Source: Rhipidocladum racemiflorum (taxonomy: Eukaryota > Streptophyta > Magnoliopsida > Poales > Poaceae). From it: DNA of 64,000 nucleotides. Position 1 is the first letter of the stretch. The number at the start of each line of letters is the position of its first letter. The position numbers were made by a program, and so were the translations under genes. Positions 46,301 through 56,110 of this stretch are shown piece by piece. The stretch spans positions 60,517,915 to 60,581,914 of the forward strand of contig CM070575.1 of assembly GCA_036346355.1 (NCBI GenBank). Direction: 5' to 3'. The notes below the pieces were generated by a model. That model was not told where the DNA came from. It searched no databases and worked only from the letters and a program-made list of their open reading frames with translations.

Positions 46301-49300
46301 AATTCATTTAATATATATGTTGTTGTTTGTGTTTTTTTTTTATTGCTCACTTGCTTTTGTGGTTTTATTTTTCTCTATTTGCTCTTCTCGATCTTGTTTG
46401 TGGCAAGAATGTGTAAGACGTGTGATAGACATCTAATGTGCAGATTCTATCCATATAGGCACTTAGTTTTGGCCAGAGAAGCGTGATATCTCGGGTTTCT
46501 AGTTTTGGGGGGTTTTGGGCATGACCTTGCTATGCTACCTCGTATGAAAAATCATCTTTAGTCATGTTTGAATTGAATCCTCTCACAAGCTATCCGAAAT
46601 CATAGTTTTTTGTTTGACTCAGTTTTGGTGCAACTCGGCTTTGGAAGAAAAAGGCCTCAACTTTGGGGTAATCTCGCTAGATCTCCTGTTGTTCTCGGTT
46701 CTTGGTACAACTCCGATGATGTTTTTGGCATAGTCTCATCAGCTTTGAAGCCATGGATTAAAAAGATGTGCTCGTTTTGGTCTCGGGCTGTTGTTTTTTA
46801 TTGTGTAGACTCAGATCATCGGGGTCAAGATGGCTACCCTGACAAATTCTTTCTACAACCCATGTTAGTGCTTGTCTAGGATTTTTACGTGAGTTTCTAC
46901 TGTAGATAACCTTTATAGCTTACATAGTTATCAGGGTAAAGACCTTATAGAATACTGGAAAAATTTAGAGCCTTCTATACACCCTCTTTGGTCCGACAGA
47001 AAGGGCCCAACCACAAGAAAGGAAAGCTATTATATGTATTATCGGTGTCCTGCAAGTGAATCTCGACTTCCGCCTGCCTTTGCCGTTTTATGATACCTGG
47101 CAAGGCTTGTTTGTTGTCTTCCCCTAGATTGGCAGCCATGCACGTGATTGATAGAAAAAAACAGGACGAGTTAAGCAGAAGTATATATCGTTAGAAGATT
47201 ATAGTTACCACAAGCTTCTGGTTGTTTCCAAGGGTGATAGTCATGGGGAACTGTCGGTCAATCGTTGTTGCAGCAACCGTGAACAACCATGGCGATGAGT
47301 TCTTCACTGTCTGGGCGGCAGGGCCGTCGTTTCCAGCCGAGTACACGACCGTGATGCCGTTCGCGACGGCATGCAGCGTGCCCGGATACTCTGTCGAGCC
47401 ACTAAGAGATAACGATAGGACATCAACGCCGTCGTGGATGGCATCATCCACGGCTTTCAAGATGCCAGCGCTGGAGCAACCACCGTGTGTCGGAAACGCG
47501 CCCCAGCAAGCCTTGTACACGGCTATCCGTGCGCGAGGTGCGCCACCGTGTGCTGTCCCTGCCGCCAACCCGAGGAAGCTGACGTTGCCCACGACGTTAC
47601 CGCCAGCCGTCGAGGCCGTGTGGGTGCCATGGCCGTTGGCATCCCTAGGAGACATGAACTCACCTTTGAACAAGCTTTCATCGACGTCACCCTTGGCGTA
47701 CCACCGCGCACCGATGAGCTTCCGGTTGCAATTGTGGAGGCCGAATGAGTCGCCGGCTTGGCAGATTCCCTTCCATTTTGAAGGAGGAGGTCCATACCCA
47801 TCATCACCAAAGCTCAGGGACTCCGGCCAAATACCTGACATCGTATAGCAGCTAATTATATTAATTACACATTATTCAAGAAACAGATATGGTGCGAGCC
47901 AGGGTTTTTGGATGGGGTAGAACTTTTTCTTTTTACGAAGTACATTGAGGATGCATACCATGTGCACATGCACCTCGCTCATGCCACACACGAGCACATA
48001 CGTACATGTCCACTATACACACTAGAAATTTTTGTAGCCTTCAAGCCTCCAAAACCTTATAGAATGTGGGCACGTGCTTTACTACTGAACGCAGATGCGT
48101 ATATGTACTTTGATTAAATAACACACACCACGCTGATACTGTGTATATGTACTCTGATTATATAAGACACTACGCTAGCTGATCCTAGAGATAGGGCTGT
48201 AAACGGGCCGAATTCGAGCGGGCCTGGGGCTGTCAGGCTCGAGCTCGGTAAGGCTCGTGCCGAGCTCGAGTTAGGGTCCGAGCCTAGATCTAGGCTCGAG
48301 CTCGGCTCGGCCCAAGCTCGAGTAGGCTCGAGTTCGGCTTGAGTAAGCTCGGTAAGCTGATAAGCTCGAATAAACTCAATAGGCTCGAGTAAATTTGGTG
48401 AATCTAGTAGGCTCGGTAACAAGCTCGAGTAAGTTCGGCTCGAGTAAGCTCGATAACAAGCTCGAGAAAGTTCGGTTCCGGAAGCTCGATCCAAGCTCGA
48501 GTAGACTCACGAGCTATTCGAGCTCGGCTCGGTGAAGCTCACGAGCTCGAGATCGAGCTACCTAGAGATCAAATCCGAGTGGGAAGGAACAAACACTCAT
48601 TCCTACCACTAGCGCGCTAGCCCATCCTTAGATGGGGATTACAACTTAACCTAAGATTGTCCAATAGATTGGTACAATAGAAAGTGTCATATAGCTCAAA
48701 TTACAGATTATTTTTTAGAGAAATTTTACGACGCATTATACTGGTAGTATATAATGTGTAGTAGAAATCGCATCTAACCATTGATTTGTTAATGGCGTTT
48801 CTACTACTCTACTACCAGATGAAGTATAAGTAAACTCTAGTTAATCTGATCCATTGGATCGAAAAGAATGAATAGTTCATATTCAATTTAGTAATGAGCT
48901 AGGGCCGACATAATTAAGAGCCAACAAAGTCAATTTTTTTAGAGGATTGGACAACTGGCTAGTGTAGTTCTCTTAAGACCTATATCGCACAGGTCACTCC
49001 GATAATTAAAATGGAAAATCCACAAAATTAATCGGCCCATGGTACAGAGTACGTAACCTACCATGTATAGATTATACTTTTTCATGTATTTTTCCTGTGA
49101 TGTTTAGTTTCAATATATGAAGCCGGGGCTATTCCGCCCAGAGAAATAAATTCAAGAAACGTTTATTGCAGTTGTTAGCGAATTACTGTGGAAAATTCGA
49201 GGTTTTTTCCTCTGGTATTGTTTAGCGATCCCGCGCCCCAATATTTGAAGTGTTAATTAGTTCTTAGATGTTGTTGCACTTTATATCACTAGTACAGAAA

Positions 49301-51528
49301 ATATATCATAGACGGTTCAAAAACATTATCACAGATGGTTTTGTAAACCATCTGTAACTATGTGTTAATGATAATAACAACATATCACAAATGATTTTCG
49401 AACCGTCTGTGAAAGACATACCACAAACGGTTTTTAGTCCTAGATATCACATATGATGGAAAGTTTATTTTAGGGGGCACAAAAGAAATCAATTGTCTCA
49501 AACCAAAAAACCGAGAAATGAATCTCACGCATTTGACAGAACAAGGTGCGAATTTATTATTTGCTCACTTTGTGACCAACGGTTAGTTCGGCAATATATA
49601 TATATATATATGTTTAGTGACGTAGAAGTTATATCGTTACCTTCCTATTTACCTCTTTGGCCACGAATATATATTATTTTAAACAATAATATAATCCTCG
49701 AAATATAACTTTGATCACTAATTTATATTACAATACTTTTATAAAATCCAATAAACTTATAATATTTTGAAAGTACTTTTAAAGGCAAATATATGCATAT
49801 AATTTTATGTATCTAATATAAATATTTAAAAATATATCGATAATCAAAGTTTTGAAAGTTTGAATGCACGCATCCTAAAAGGACATGTATTTGTGATTGA
49901 AGGGAGTAAACTTTGTATTGCCATGATTTAATACAGTAGTTAACAGTGTATCTAAGAAATTAATATGGTGTCGTTTGATTTTATAGACCGTGGCAGGTCA
50001 AATGCTGCCTAATATTTTGCATGAAGAAAGTATTTAACCTGTGTCAATGACACCAATAATGATGTCTTCTCCGTATTTTGCTTTTGCGATTTGTCCATTT
50101 GGCTGCTTGTAGTCCAGTCCAAGAAAGTCCCAGCTTCGAGTTGTATGCAGGCGGTGGATTTGGTTCTTTGTGACACTGATGACACCAGGCAGAGCTGTCA
50201 CAAATAACAATTATCTATATATATTTATCATCTGTAAAAGAGCAAATGTTCCAAGACCATTTCGACAGTCAATTAATTACCAGCTATCTTTCTGGCTTGT
50301 GATTCTGTGAGCATTGCAGAAAATCCAGAAAAACCATGTCTGTAGCTGTAGACAATCGATTCAAGAGTCTCTTCCTTACTTCAAAGGCATAAAATTGATA
50401 GAAATTAGCTTCACCCTGTATATTCTCGTTTTCTTCTCTTCTCTTATTATCATCTGTGCAAATTTCCTTTGTGCTTTGGAAATTAGCATGATATGGCGTG
50501 TCTTCGATTGGATAAAAACACAATTTTTTTATCCAATCGAAGACACGTTTTATTATTACTTCTGACATGAAGCAAATTGCTTTCTTTGATCCGTTTTAAT
50601 TACCTGCCAAGAATGGAAGCAAGCATGTCGTGGTGTGAGGCAGTGACGAGGTCAGCATCATCGTGTTGTCTCTCCCCAAGGTAGATGACGTATAACTGAA
50701 AAGAGCCATCCAAGGTTTTGTTAATAACTTTTTTATAACGCTGTAACAAATATTCAGAGTGTGGGTAAAATCCCTAATCCCTCTGGCCTGTTCTAAATTC
50801 TAGTCCAAGGTTTTGAAAATAAATGTAACCAGCCTTAAAACTGCTTTCGCGCAATTTTTATTCGGTGATTTTTTTAATTTGTCTCTTTTTTAATATCTGA
50901 TGTTTGGGAACTCCGATAAGCAGTACTGTACACATTCCGAGGTAAATAGAATGCACTCATTTTTTTTTTCTCAATCTAGGAATGTCTAGTCAAACCGTTT
51001 TATATTTTTTTCGGTGTACTAGTAAGTGTACACGTGTAAAGAACTAGAGGTAACAGAAAGTACTAAATTTGTGGGATTAGTGGATCTGTGGTTTGATTAG
51101 GATATGAGAGCTGTGCTTCTATGCTTTTTTAAAAAAAATTGTATAAATATTAAAACATGAATAAAGGATAGATGATGATTACTTACCCCTTCGCTTGCTT
51201 TAAGATTTATGCAATTTGTATTAGGAGAAAAAGTATAGAAACACTGCTCTTAGGATATTTAATCAAAATGCGGCCATGATTTATTTTGAACGTACAACAA
51301 TAAATTTGAGAGATCGGATCGAGGACAAGGAATAGCCGGGGAAAGGAACTAGCAAAGACGAACCAAACTCTCCATTAATTTTATCAGTGGTAAATAGAGA
51401 TAGAAATGGCTTACTTGTTTCTTGTCTCTCTCTAGCCCATGCGAGCATTGCAATTGCACTACTGCCAAGTGTAGAAGGAAGAGCATGAGTGCTAGAGACA
51501 GCCGGTGTAGTTTTGAGAACCTTGCCAT
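43389..51528 (-). CDS. Subtilisin-like serine protease, SBT3-like (tandem copy B)
   Basis: Nine exons with GT-AG borders: 51528-51415, 50695-50604, 50378-50281, 50194-50039, 47834-47209, 45551-45211, 45047-44921, 44287-44089, 43924-43389. They join in frame to 763 codons including the stop (762 residues), normal for plant subtilases. Residues 1-30 form a signal peptide (MARFSKLHRLSLALMLFLL...). An I9 propeptide follows (about 39-110: YVIYLGERQHDD, SYRHGFSGFSA). The peptidase S8 domain has catalytic D152 (GVIDTGIWPES), H222 (NGHGTHTAST), oxyanion N322 (SAGNDGP) and S552 (GTSMSCPHVSG). A PA domain lies in exon 6 and an Fn3-like domain in exon 9. It is expected in the cell wall or apoplast, cleaving secreted proteins or propeptides. 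Substrate unknown. Introns 1, 4 and 5 are long and hold transposon pieces. Confidence 0.9.
44334..44653. mobile_element. Stowaway-like MITE in intron 7 of copy B
   Basis: Counterpart of the MITE at 39094-39420, with the same ends (CTACATCCATGCCAAAATA) and the same position between exons 7 and 8. Confidence 0.65.
45648..46062. mobile_element. MITE in intron 5 of copy B
   Basis: About 415 AT-rich bases. The left end GGCTCCGTCTGTTTTGTTTT mirrors the right end, which reverse complemented reads GGTCCTATTTGTTTTTTGTT. Internal GCTTTTAAGC/GCTTAAAAGC palindromes are frequent. The flanks ATA/ATA suggest a 3-base duplication (PIF/Harbinger style). Copy A lacks it. Confidence 0.5.
46063..46920. other. 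Intron 5 sequence without recognised feature
   Basis: Present in copy B but not in copy A, so probably inserted after the duplication or lost from A. No domain. One 89-codon open frame (46610-46879) lacks similarity that I recognise. The intron regains similarity to copy A at about 46925. Confidence 0.5.
48193..48561. mobile_element. Small hAT-type element in intron 4, GAGCTCG-rich
   Basis: 369 bases flanked by a perfect 8-base duplication CTAGAGAT (48185-48192 and 48562-48569). The left end AGGGCTGTAAACGGGCCG matches a common plant hAT MITE start. The interior is an imperfect array of AAGCTCGAGTAGGCTCGAGT-like units. The right end is not a good inverted copy of the left. Open frames here are repeat artefacts. 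Confidence 0.65.
49287..49470 (+). mobile_element. CACTA-end fragment with palindrome array in intron 4
   Basis: Begins CACTAGTACAGAAAATATAT, a CACTA terminus, followed by inverted units on ACGGTT...AACCGT and GATGGTTT...AAACCATC. No partner end or transposase, so it is a truncated or deleted element. Confidence 0.55.
50497..50547. repeat. Perfect 22-base inverted repeat with 7-base loop in intron 2
   Basis: The left arm (50497-50518) starts CGTGTCTTCGATTGG and continues into GATAAAAA. The right arm (50526-50547) is its exact complement. The loop is CACAATT. It lies wholly in intron 2 of the protease gene, 56 bases from exon 2. It would form a strong RNA hairpin on either strand. It may be the rest of a very small foldback element. 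Confidence 0.85.
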
Positions 51529-51579
51529 CTAATCGATCTCTATTAGATGTCTTGCATGCAGAGCGCTCATGCAGCAGGC

Positions 51580-51591
51580 ATATATATACAC
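51580..51591 (-). promoter_or_regulatory. Probable TATA box of the subtilase gene
   Basis: GTATATATATGC on the minus strand, about 52-63 bases before the ATG at 51528, which fits a short 5' leader. Other AT runs nearby (51712-51721) could serve instead. Confidence 0.5.
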
Positions 51592-52055
51592 TCTTCAGCT
51601 CTTGGATAAAATTTCAACACACGCTAGCTTCAGACATCACGCCTGACCCAGTCAGGAAATACTTCTTCCTCCTCTTCTTTTTTCCCTCTAGTTTTCTATC
51701 TACGTCTTGCATATATATATGAACGAAAAGGAAGTTAAGGCATTGTTAAGCACTAACAATGTTGAATTATTGTTCTTATTCCGGAAAGGTGTGTGTACGC
51801 ATGCATTCATTTGATGAAGCTAGTAAACGAAGACAATGCCCATCTTCTGGTAGGTGCTTGGATCCATCCTATTATCGACTTTGTCAATTGTAACTATGGA
51901 AGTTTAATTTTGTCGTTAACTGTCCATGCACACATGCTTCATGGCTGAAAAAACAGAAAGATATCGACATAGACCATTATGATAAGTGGCGTAGCTGAAC
52001 AAAATTTACACGTATTATGGCCAATAATCAAATATATGTACGTATTGTCTGAAGT
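51592..52055. other. Upstream region of the subtilase gene, no further feature
   Basis: Non-coding flank between the promoter and the CACTA end. No gene, repeat array or recognised element seen. Confidence 0.5.
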
Positions 52056-52619
52056 CACTACTACAAAACTGCATATAGGAGACGCCCTATCAGTGGTGGT
52101 TTGTTGGGAACCGCCACTGATAGAAATATCAGTGGCGGTTTTTCAGCTGAAACTGGTATCAGGATCATCAGTGGCGGTTTTTATTCCGAACCGCCACTGA
52201 TAATAGACTATCAGTGGCGGTTTCTGGTTAGAACCATCACAAATACTTTGAGCACTATCAGTGGCAGTTCTAACCACCAACCGCCATAGATAGCGCCATT
52301 ATCTGTGGCAGTTTGGAATAAAAACCGCCGTTGATACTTCGTAACTATTTGTGGCGGTTCAACGTAAAAACCGTCACTGATAATTGGCGGTTTTGTGGCG
52401 GTTTTATGTTAGAACCATCGTATATAATGTTATCTGTGGCGGCTTTATTTTAGAACCGCCACAAATAATATTCCCTATCTGTACTGGTCGCTACAGCACT
52501 CTACAAGAGCTCATGGTCATCTTCCTCCCCGACAAGAAAGCAAAGTTTCAAAATTTGAGATTTTGTTTGCAAGAAATCTTGAGCTTTTACTTCCTAGGGT
52601 TGTTCCAAGGTGAGTAATT

Positions 52620-53380
52620 TGTTCTCCTCTCTTCATTTGTGGTGATGTAGTTGCAATTTAATGTTTAGATCTAGTTTATTTAAGATTGTCCTCTCTTCAA
52701 TTGCGAAGCTTAGATTCAATTTTTTTTATTAACCTAGCATTTTGTAGATTAATTTATATCTAGATGATGAATTTATTACCTTACTCCATTACATTAATTG
52801 TTGTCTACCTTTTTTAGATGACAAATTACGGCAAGCATATATTAAATTTATTTAAGTAAGATTGTTGGATATTAATAAACATTAAATTTAATTAATATGG
52901 TAGATAGGTGATCATGAAGTTGCCTTGCATTTTGAGATGATGAATTATCTAGCTCCTTGAGAGGATAAATGTAATTTTGGCTATGCATAGTACTTAAGAT
53001 TTGTTTCTAATTACCATTAATTTTCTTATCGTTAGTTCGTGCATATACATCTTGCTCCATTAGTGACTATTGTTAGCTCATTTTTATCATTGATGGTTTA
53101 ATTAAGGTTCTACTCTCTTCAAATGCAAAGTTAATATTTAATTTATTTTTATTTACGTAGCATTTTGTAGATTAATTTATATGCAGATGATGAATTTACT
53201 ACATTGCTTTATCAGTGGATATTGGATATTTATATGTAGGTTATTGGATAGTAACAAATATTAAATTTTAGTTAATATGGTAGATGGGTGATCATGATGG
53301 CTTTATCAGTGGATATTGGATTAATGATTTATGTAATTAAGATTATTGCATATTAATAATTATTACATTAATTAATTGTA
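52620..53380 (+). other. CACTA intron with internal direct duplication
   Basis: 52678-52920 and 53101-53295 are diverged direct repeats (shared CATTTTGTAGATTAATTTAT and TTAATATGGTAGAT, offset about 420 bases). No coding sequence. Confidence 0.6.
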
Positions 53381-53381
53381 G

Positions 53382-54325
53382 ATGGACGGGAGATGGATGT
53401 ACAATGCAAACTGTTACAATCGAGAATACATCGACGGTGTATCTGCTTTTCTAAGAGCAGCCGAGGAGAACCGTTACAATCGAGAATACATACAATGTCC
53501 ATGCATTGATTGCAAGAATGAGAAGATGTTTTCGGACAAAAACCATATTCACTTGCACTTGATTCGAAAGGGCTTTGTACCTAGCTATACATGTTGGACA
53601 AGGCACGGTGAAGAGTAGATCATACTTCAATATGATAATGTCGACGACGACGGAGCCGACAGTATGGCAGCTGACATCGGTTATGGATCCAATGAGGATA
53701 GGTTGGCCGTTGATGATGACAATAATCTGGCTCAAATGTTGCGCGATGCATAAGCAGTAGCGGAGGACGAGAAAAAATTCTGATATGGCGAAATTATTAT
53801 TTTTATGTACCTTTATTATCCGTTATTGTTCCTTGGACGTGTGCATCTCTTATCCTAATCTTAACATCAATTTTAAGGTAAAGTAATAGGATATCATCCT
53901 ATTCTCATTTCGATAGTAGGTGTATTATAGTGGCGGAGGACGGAGTAAAATTATGATGCGGCAAAATCGGTAGGATGGAATATTAAACAATATCGTAATG
54001 TCAAAAAATTCATACAGAGTATATAAGGAGCAAAGTATTCGAGTTCAATCTACTGGACATCTTGCTAAAATAATTTTTCAAATCCACACATAAAATCATC
54101 AGGGTAAATATTTCATAAATATTTTGTGTTACTGACAGAACATGTGCTAAAAGTACTAAGGATTCACGTGGCAGAGCAGGTATGGTAGGTGCCATACCCA
54201 GCCATACCTGCTCCTCCGCCCCTGTGCATAAGGAAACTACACTAGTCAAAGAGAGTTTAATCAATTCAAGGGTTTGATGGAGAACTCGAAGAAACATTTG
54301 TTCCTGGGTTGCAAGGAGGAATACA
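53382..54325 (+). pseudogene. CACTA transposase N-terminus (transposase-associated domain)
   Basis: MDGRWMYNANCYNREYIDGV begins the domain known from CACTA transposases, with the Cys/His pattern CPCIDCKNEKMF...HLHLIRKGF. A TAG at about 53616 and a TAA at about 53751 interrupt it. The frame otherwise runs on through LAQMLRDA to GNYTSQREFNQFKGLMENS once the 470-base MITE and one duplication are removed. That segment resembles the stretch before TNP2. It would bind and excise CACTA elements, but this copy is dead. Confidence 0.75.
53755..54224. mobile_element. hAT-type MITE inserted in the CACTA transposase
   Basis: 470 bases flanked by a perfect 8-base duplication TGCATAAG (53747-53754 and 54225-54232). 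Ends CAGTAGCGGAGGAC and, reverse complemented, CAGGGGCGGAGGAGCAGG. The interior is AT-rich with a second copy of the end motif (GTGGCGGAGGACG, near 53931) and a short hairpin near 54175-54210. No coding capacity. Confidence 0.8.
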
Positions 54326-55710
54326 TGAAAGGACCAACGATGTCGCCTAGAGGGGGGTGAATAGGCGGATTAAAAAATCGCAGCGGAAATAAAACTGGCC
54401 GAGCTGGTCAATCCGGAGTCTCCGGGTATTTGATCCGGAGTCTCCGGCTTGTCCGGAGTGTCCGGTCTTATGTCCGGACTCTCCGGGTTAGCTGGCTCGG
54501 GAGCGCGACTAAGACTACTCTAGCAAGCACAATAAACCACTAGAAATAGATAGCAAGAGCAACCTAGAACAATTGCTAGTAAGGATTTGAATTAAAGCTG
54601 AGCAAAGAGCTAGATCTAGCTTTACAAATTCAAATCCAAACAAGCAAGACTAGGAAGAAAAAGTGAACGAGAGGGACACGAATTTTCACCGAAGTTCGGG
54701 TTCTTGAAGGGAACCCTACGTCTCCGTTGAGGTGGCTCGGTCGCACTTGAGCCGGGGTCTCTTTCAACCCGCTTTCCTCCCGGTGTTGCACAAATGCACT
54801 CGCCGGCTTCACTTCTTGTCTCTTTCCTTTCGGAGGCGAGCCTTCACAAATGACCGGGGCTCACCACACGCGTTGGTAGCTCCCGGTGACTCCTAGCCGT
54901 CTAGGAGACCTTCAACCTCCAAGAGTAATAACACCACGAAGAATCGCTTGGAGGATGAACTAGTGCTCAACAACTAGAAATGAATGCACCTAGCACTTTA
55001 CTTCTTCATCTCCTCACCAAAATGGATCAACAACCAAATCTAATGGTGGGAGGAAGTATGAGCTCTATTGAATGCTTGGAAGAGGTTAGGAGTGGCTTGA
55101 ATGCTGCAATGAATGAGCTCAATCCAGTTCCTAGCCGTTGGGAGAGAGTGGGGGCTTTAAATAGTCAGTTCAAAAACTAGCCGTTACTCTCGTTTTTGTA
55201 CAGGCCGGAGTGTCCGGACAAATAACCCGGAGACTCCGGGTTATCCGGAGACTCCGGACAATCTGGAATGAAAGTGGCCGAGGGGTCCAACCCGGAGACT
55301 CCGGACATATTGTCCGGATACTCCGGATTGAAGCCGGACACTCCGGACAGAATGTCCGGACTCTCCGAGTTTAGGGGCTCGGTTTGAATTCCAGATTTTG
55401 GAAAATACAAGTGTTTGTGTGCTAGTTTGAATGCAAGTATTGATGTTGAGCACATGCACATCCTAAAATCGATTTTTCGTCGCATCCTCTTAATAGTACG
55501 GCTATCCTTAAGACTCAAAACAATATAAAAATTACAAGTCTTCGTCTTGATGCCGTTTTCTCGAAATTTGACGCGCTTAGGAGCGTTCAATCTTGTTCCA
55601 AGCTTGAAGTGATCTCGATAACTGCATTATTCTTAGTTGAAGCATTAGATCACATTAATTGTGTCATCATTAATCACCAAAATAAAATGAGGGGCCTAGA
55701 TGCACTTTCA
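54326..55710 (-). repeat. 3' LTR of the sirevirus
   Basis: 1385 bases. On the minus strand it starts TGAAAGTGCATC and ends GGTCCTTTCA, giving inverted ends TGAAAG/CTTTCA. It includes the CCGCCTATTCACCCCCCTCT segment common in grass sireviruses. A TATTTAAAG box lies near 55155-55163. CCGGA palindrome clusters are at 54408-54490 and 55203-55375. Confidence 0.88.
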
Positions 55711-56090
55711 ATCTCCCCCTTTTTGGTGAATTGATGACAACACAATTAACTGCAAATAAAATGATATGAAATTGACTTTAGCAATTCAAAATAAAAGGTG
55801 GAGCTCCCCCTAAATGTGTGCATTAGAAGTATTAAGTGGAATCAAATGCACATATTTAACGAGAAATAACCGAGAGCTCCCCCTCAAACATTGCATATTA
55901 ACTGAAATCAATCCATGCATAAGATAAGCATAATGTCATTACATGGAAAAAGAGGAATAACATAGTTCACGACAGCATGAAAAGCAATAATAGAAAGCAA
56001 CACATAACAAATCCACGAGCGACAGCAAAAATGCGACAACAAAACGACAACGCTAAAGATATCACTCCCCCTTTGGCATCAAGACACCAA
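55711..56090 (-). other. Repeated polypurine-type tracts before the 3' LTR
   Basis: The main tract (AAAAAGGGGGAGAT, minus strand) touches the LTR at 55711. Similar GGGGGAG tracts occur near 55803, 55872 and 56067, the last again followed by a TTGGCATCAA-type box. Multiple tracts of this kind are a known sirevirus feature. No gene in this stretch. Confidence 0.75.
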
Positions 56091-56110
56091 AAGAGGGAGG
56101 ACACGAGAAA

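Larger units (their letters stand above)
52056..54325 (+). mobile_element. CACTA (En/Spm) transposon, 5' part, truncated by a sirevirus
   Basis: Starts CACTACTACAAAACTGCATA. The subterminal region 52090-52470 is an array of inverted units (ATCAGTGGCGG...CCGCCACTGAT, with variants). An untranslated exon with a GGTGAGT donor lies near 52610. A long intron ends with GTAG at about 53380, then the transposase-associated domain begins. After a MITE interruption, the start of the transposase core (residues FKGLMENSKKHLFLGCKEEY) stops at 54325 where the sirevirus LTR begins. The rest should lie beyond the right side of the window. Confidence 0.8.

Noticed and set aside
48114..48494. 126-codon Ser/Leu-rich frame in intron 4
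   Set aside because: It translates the GAGCTCG repeat of a small hAT element.
50284..50568. Two mirror-image frames on opposite strands with similar peptides
   Set aside because: The similarity is caused by the 22-base inverted repeat. Neither is a gene.
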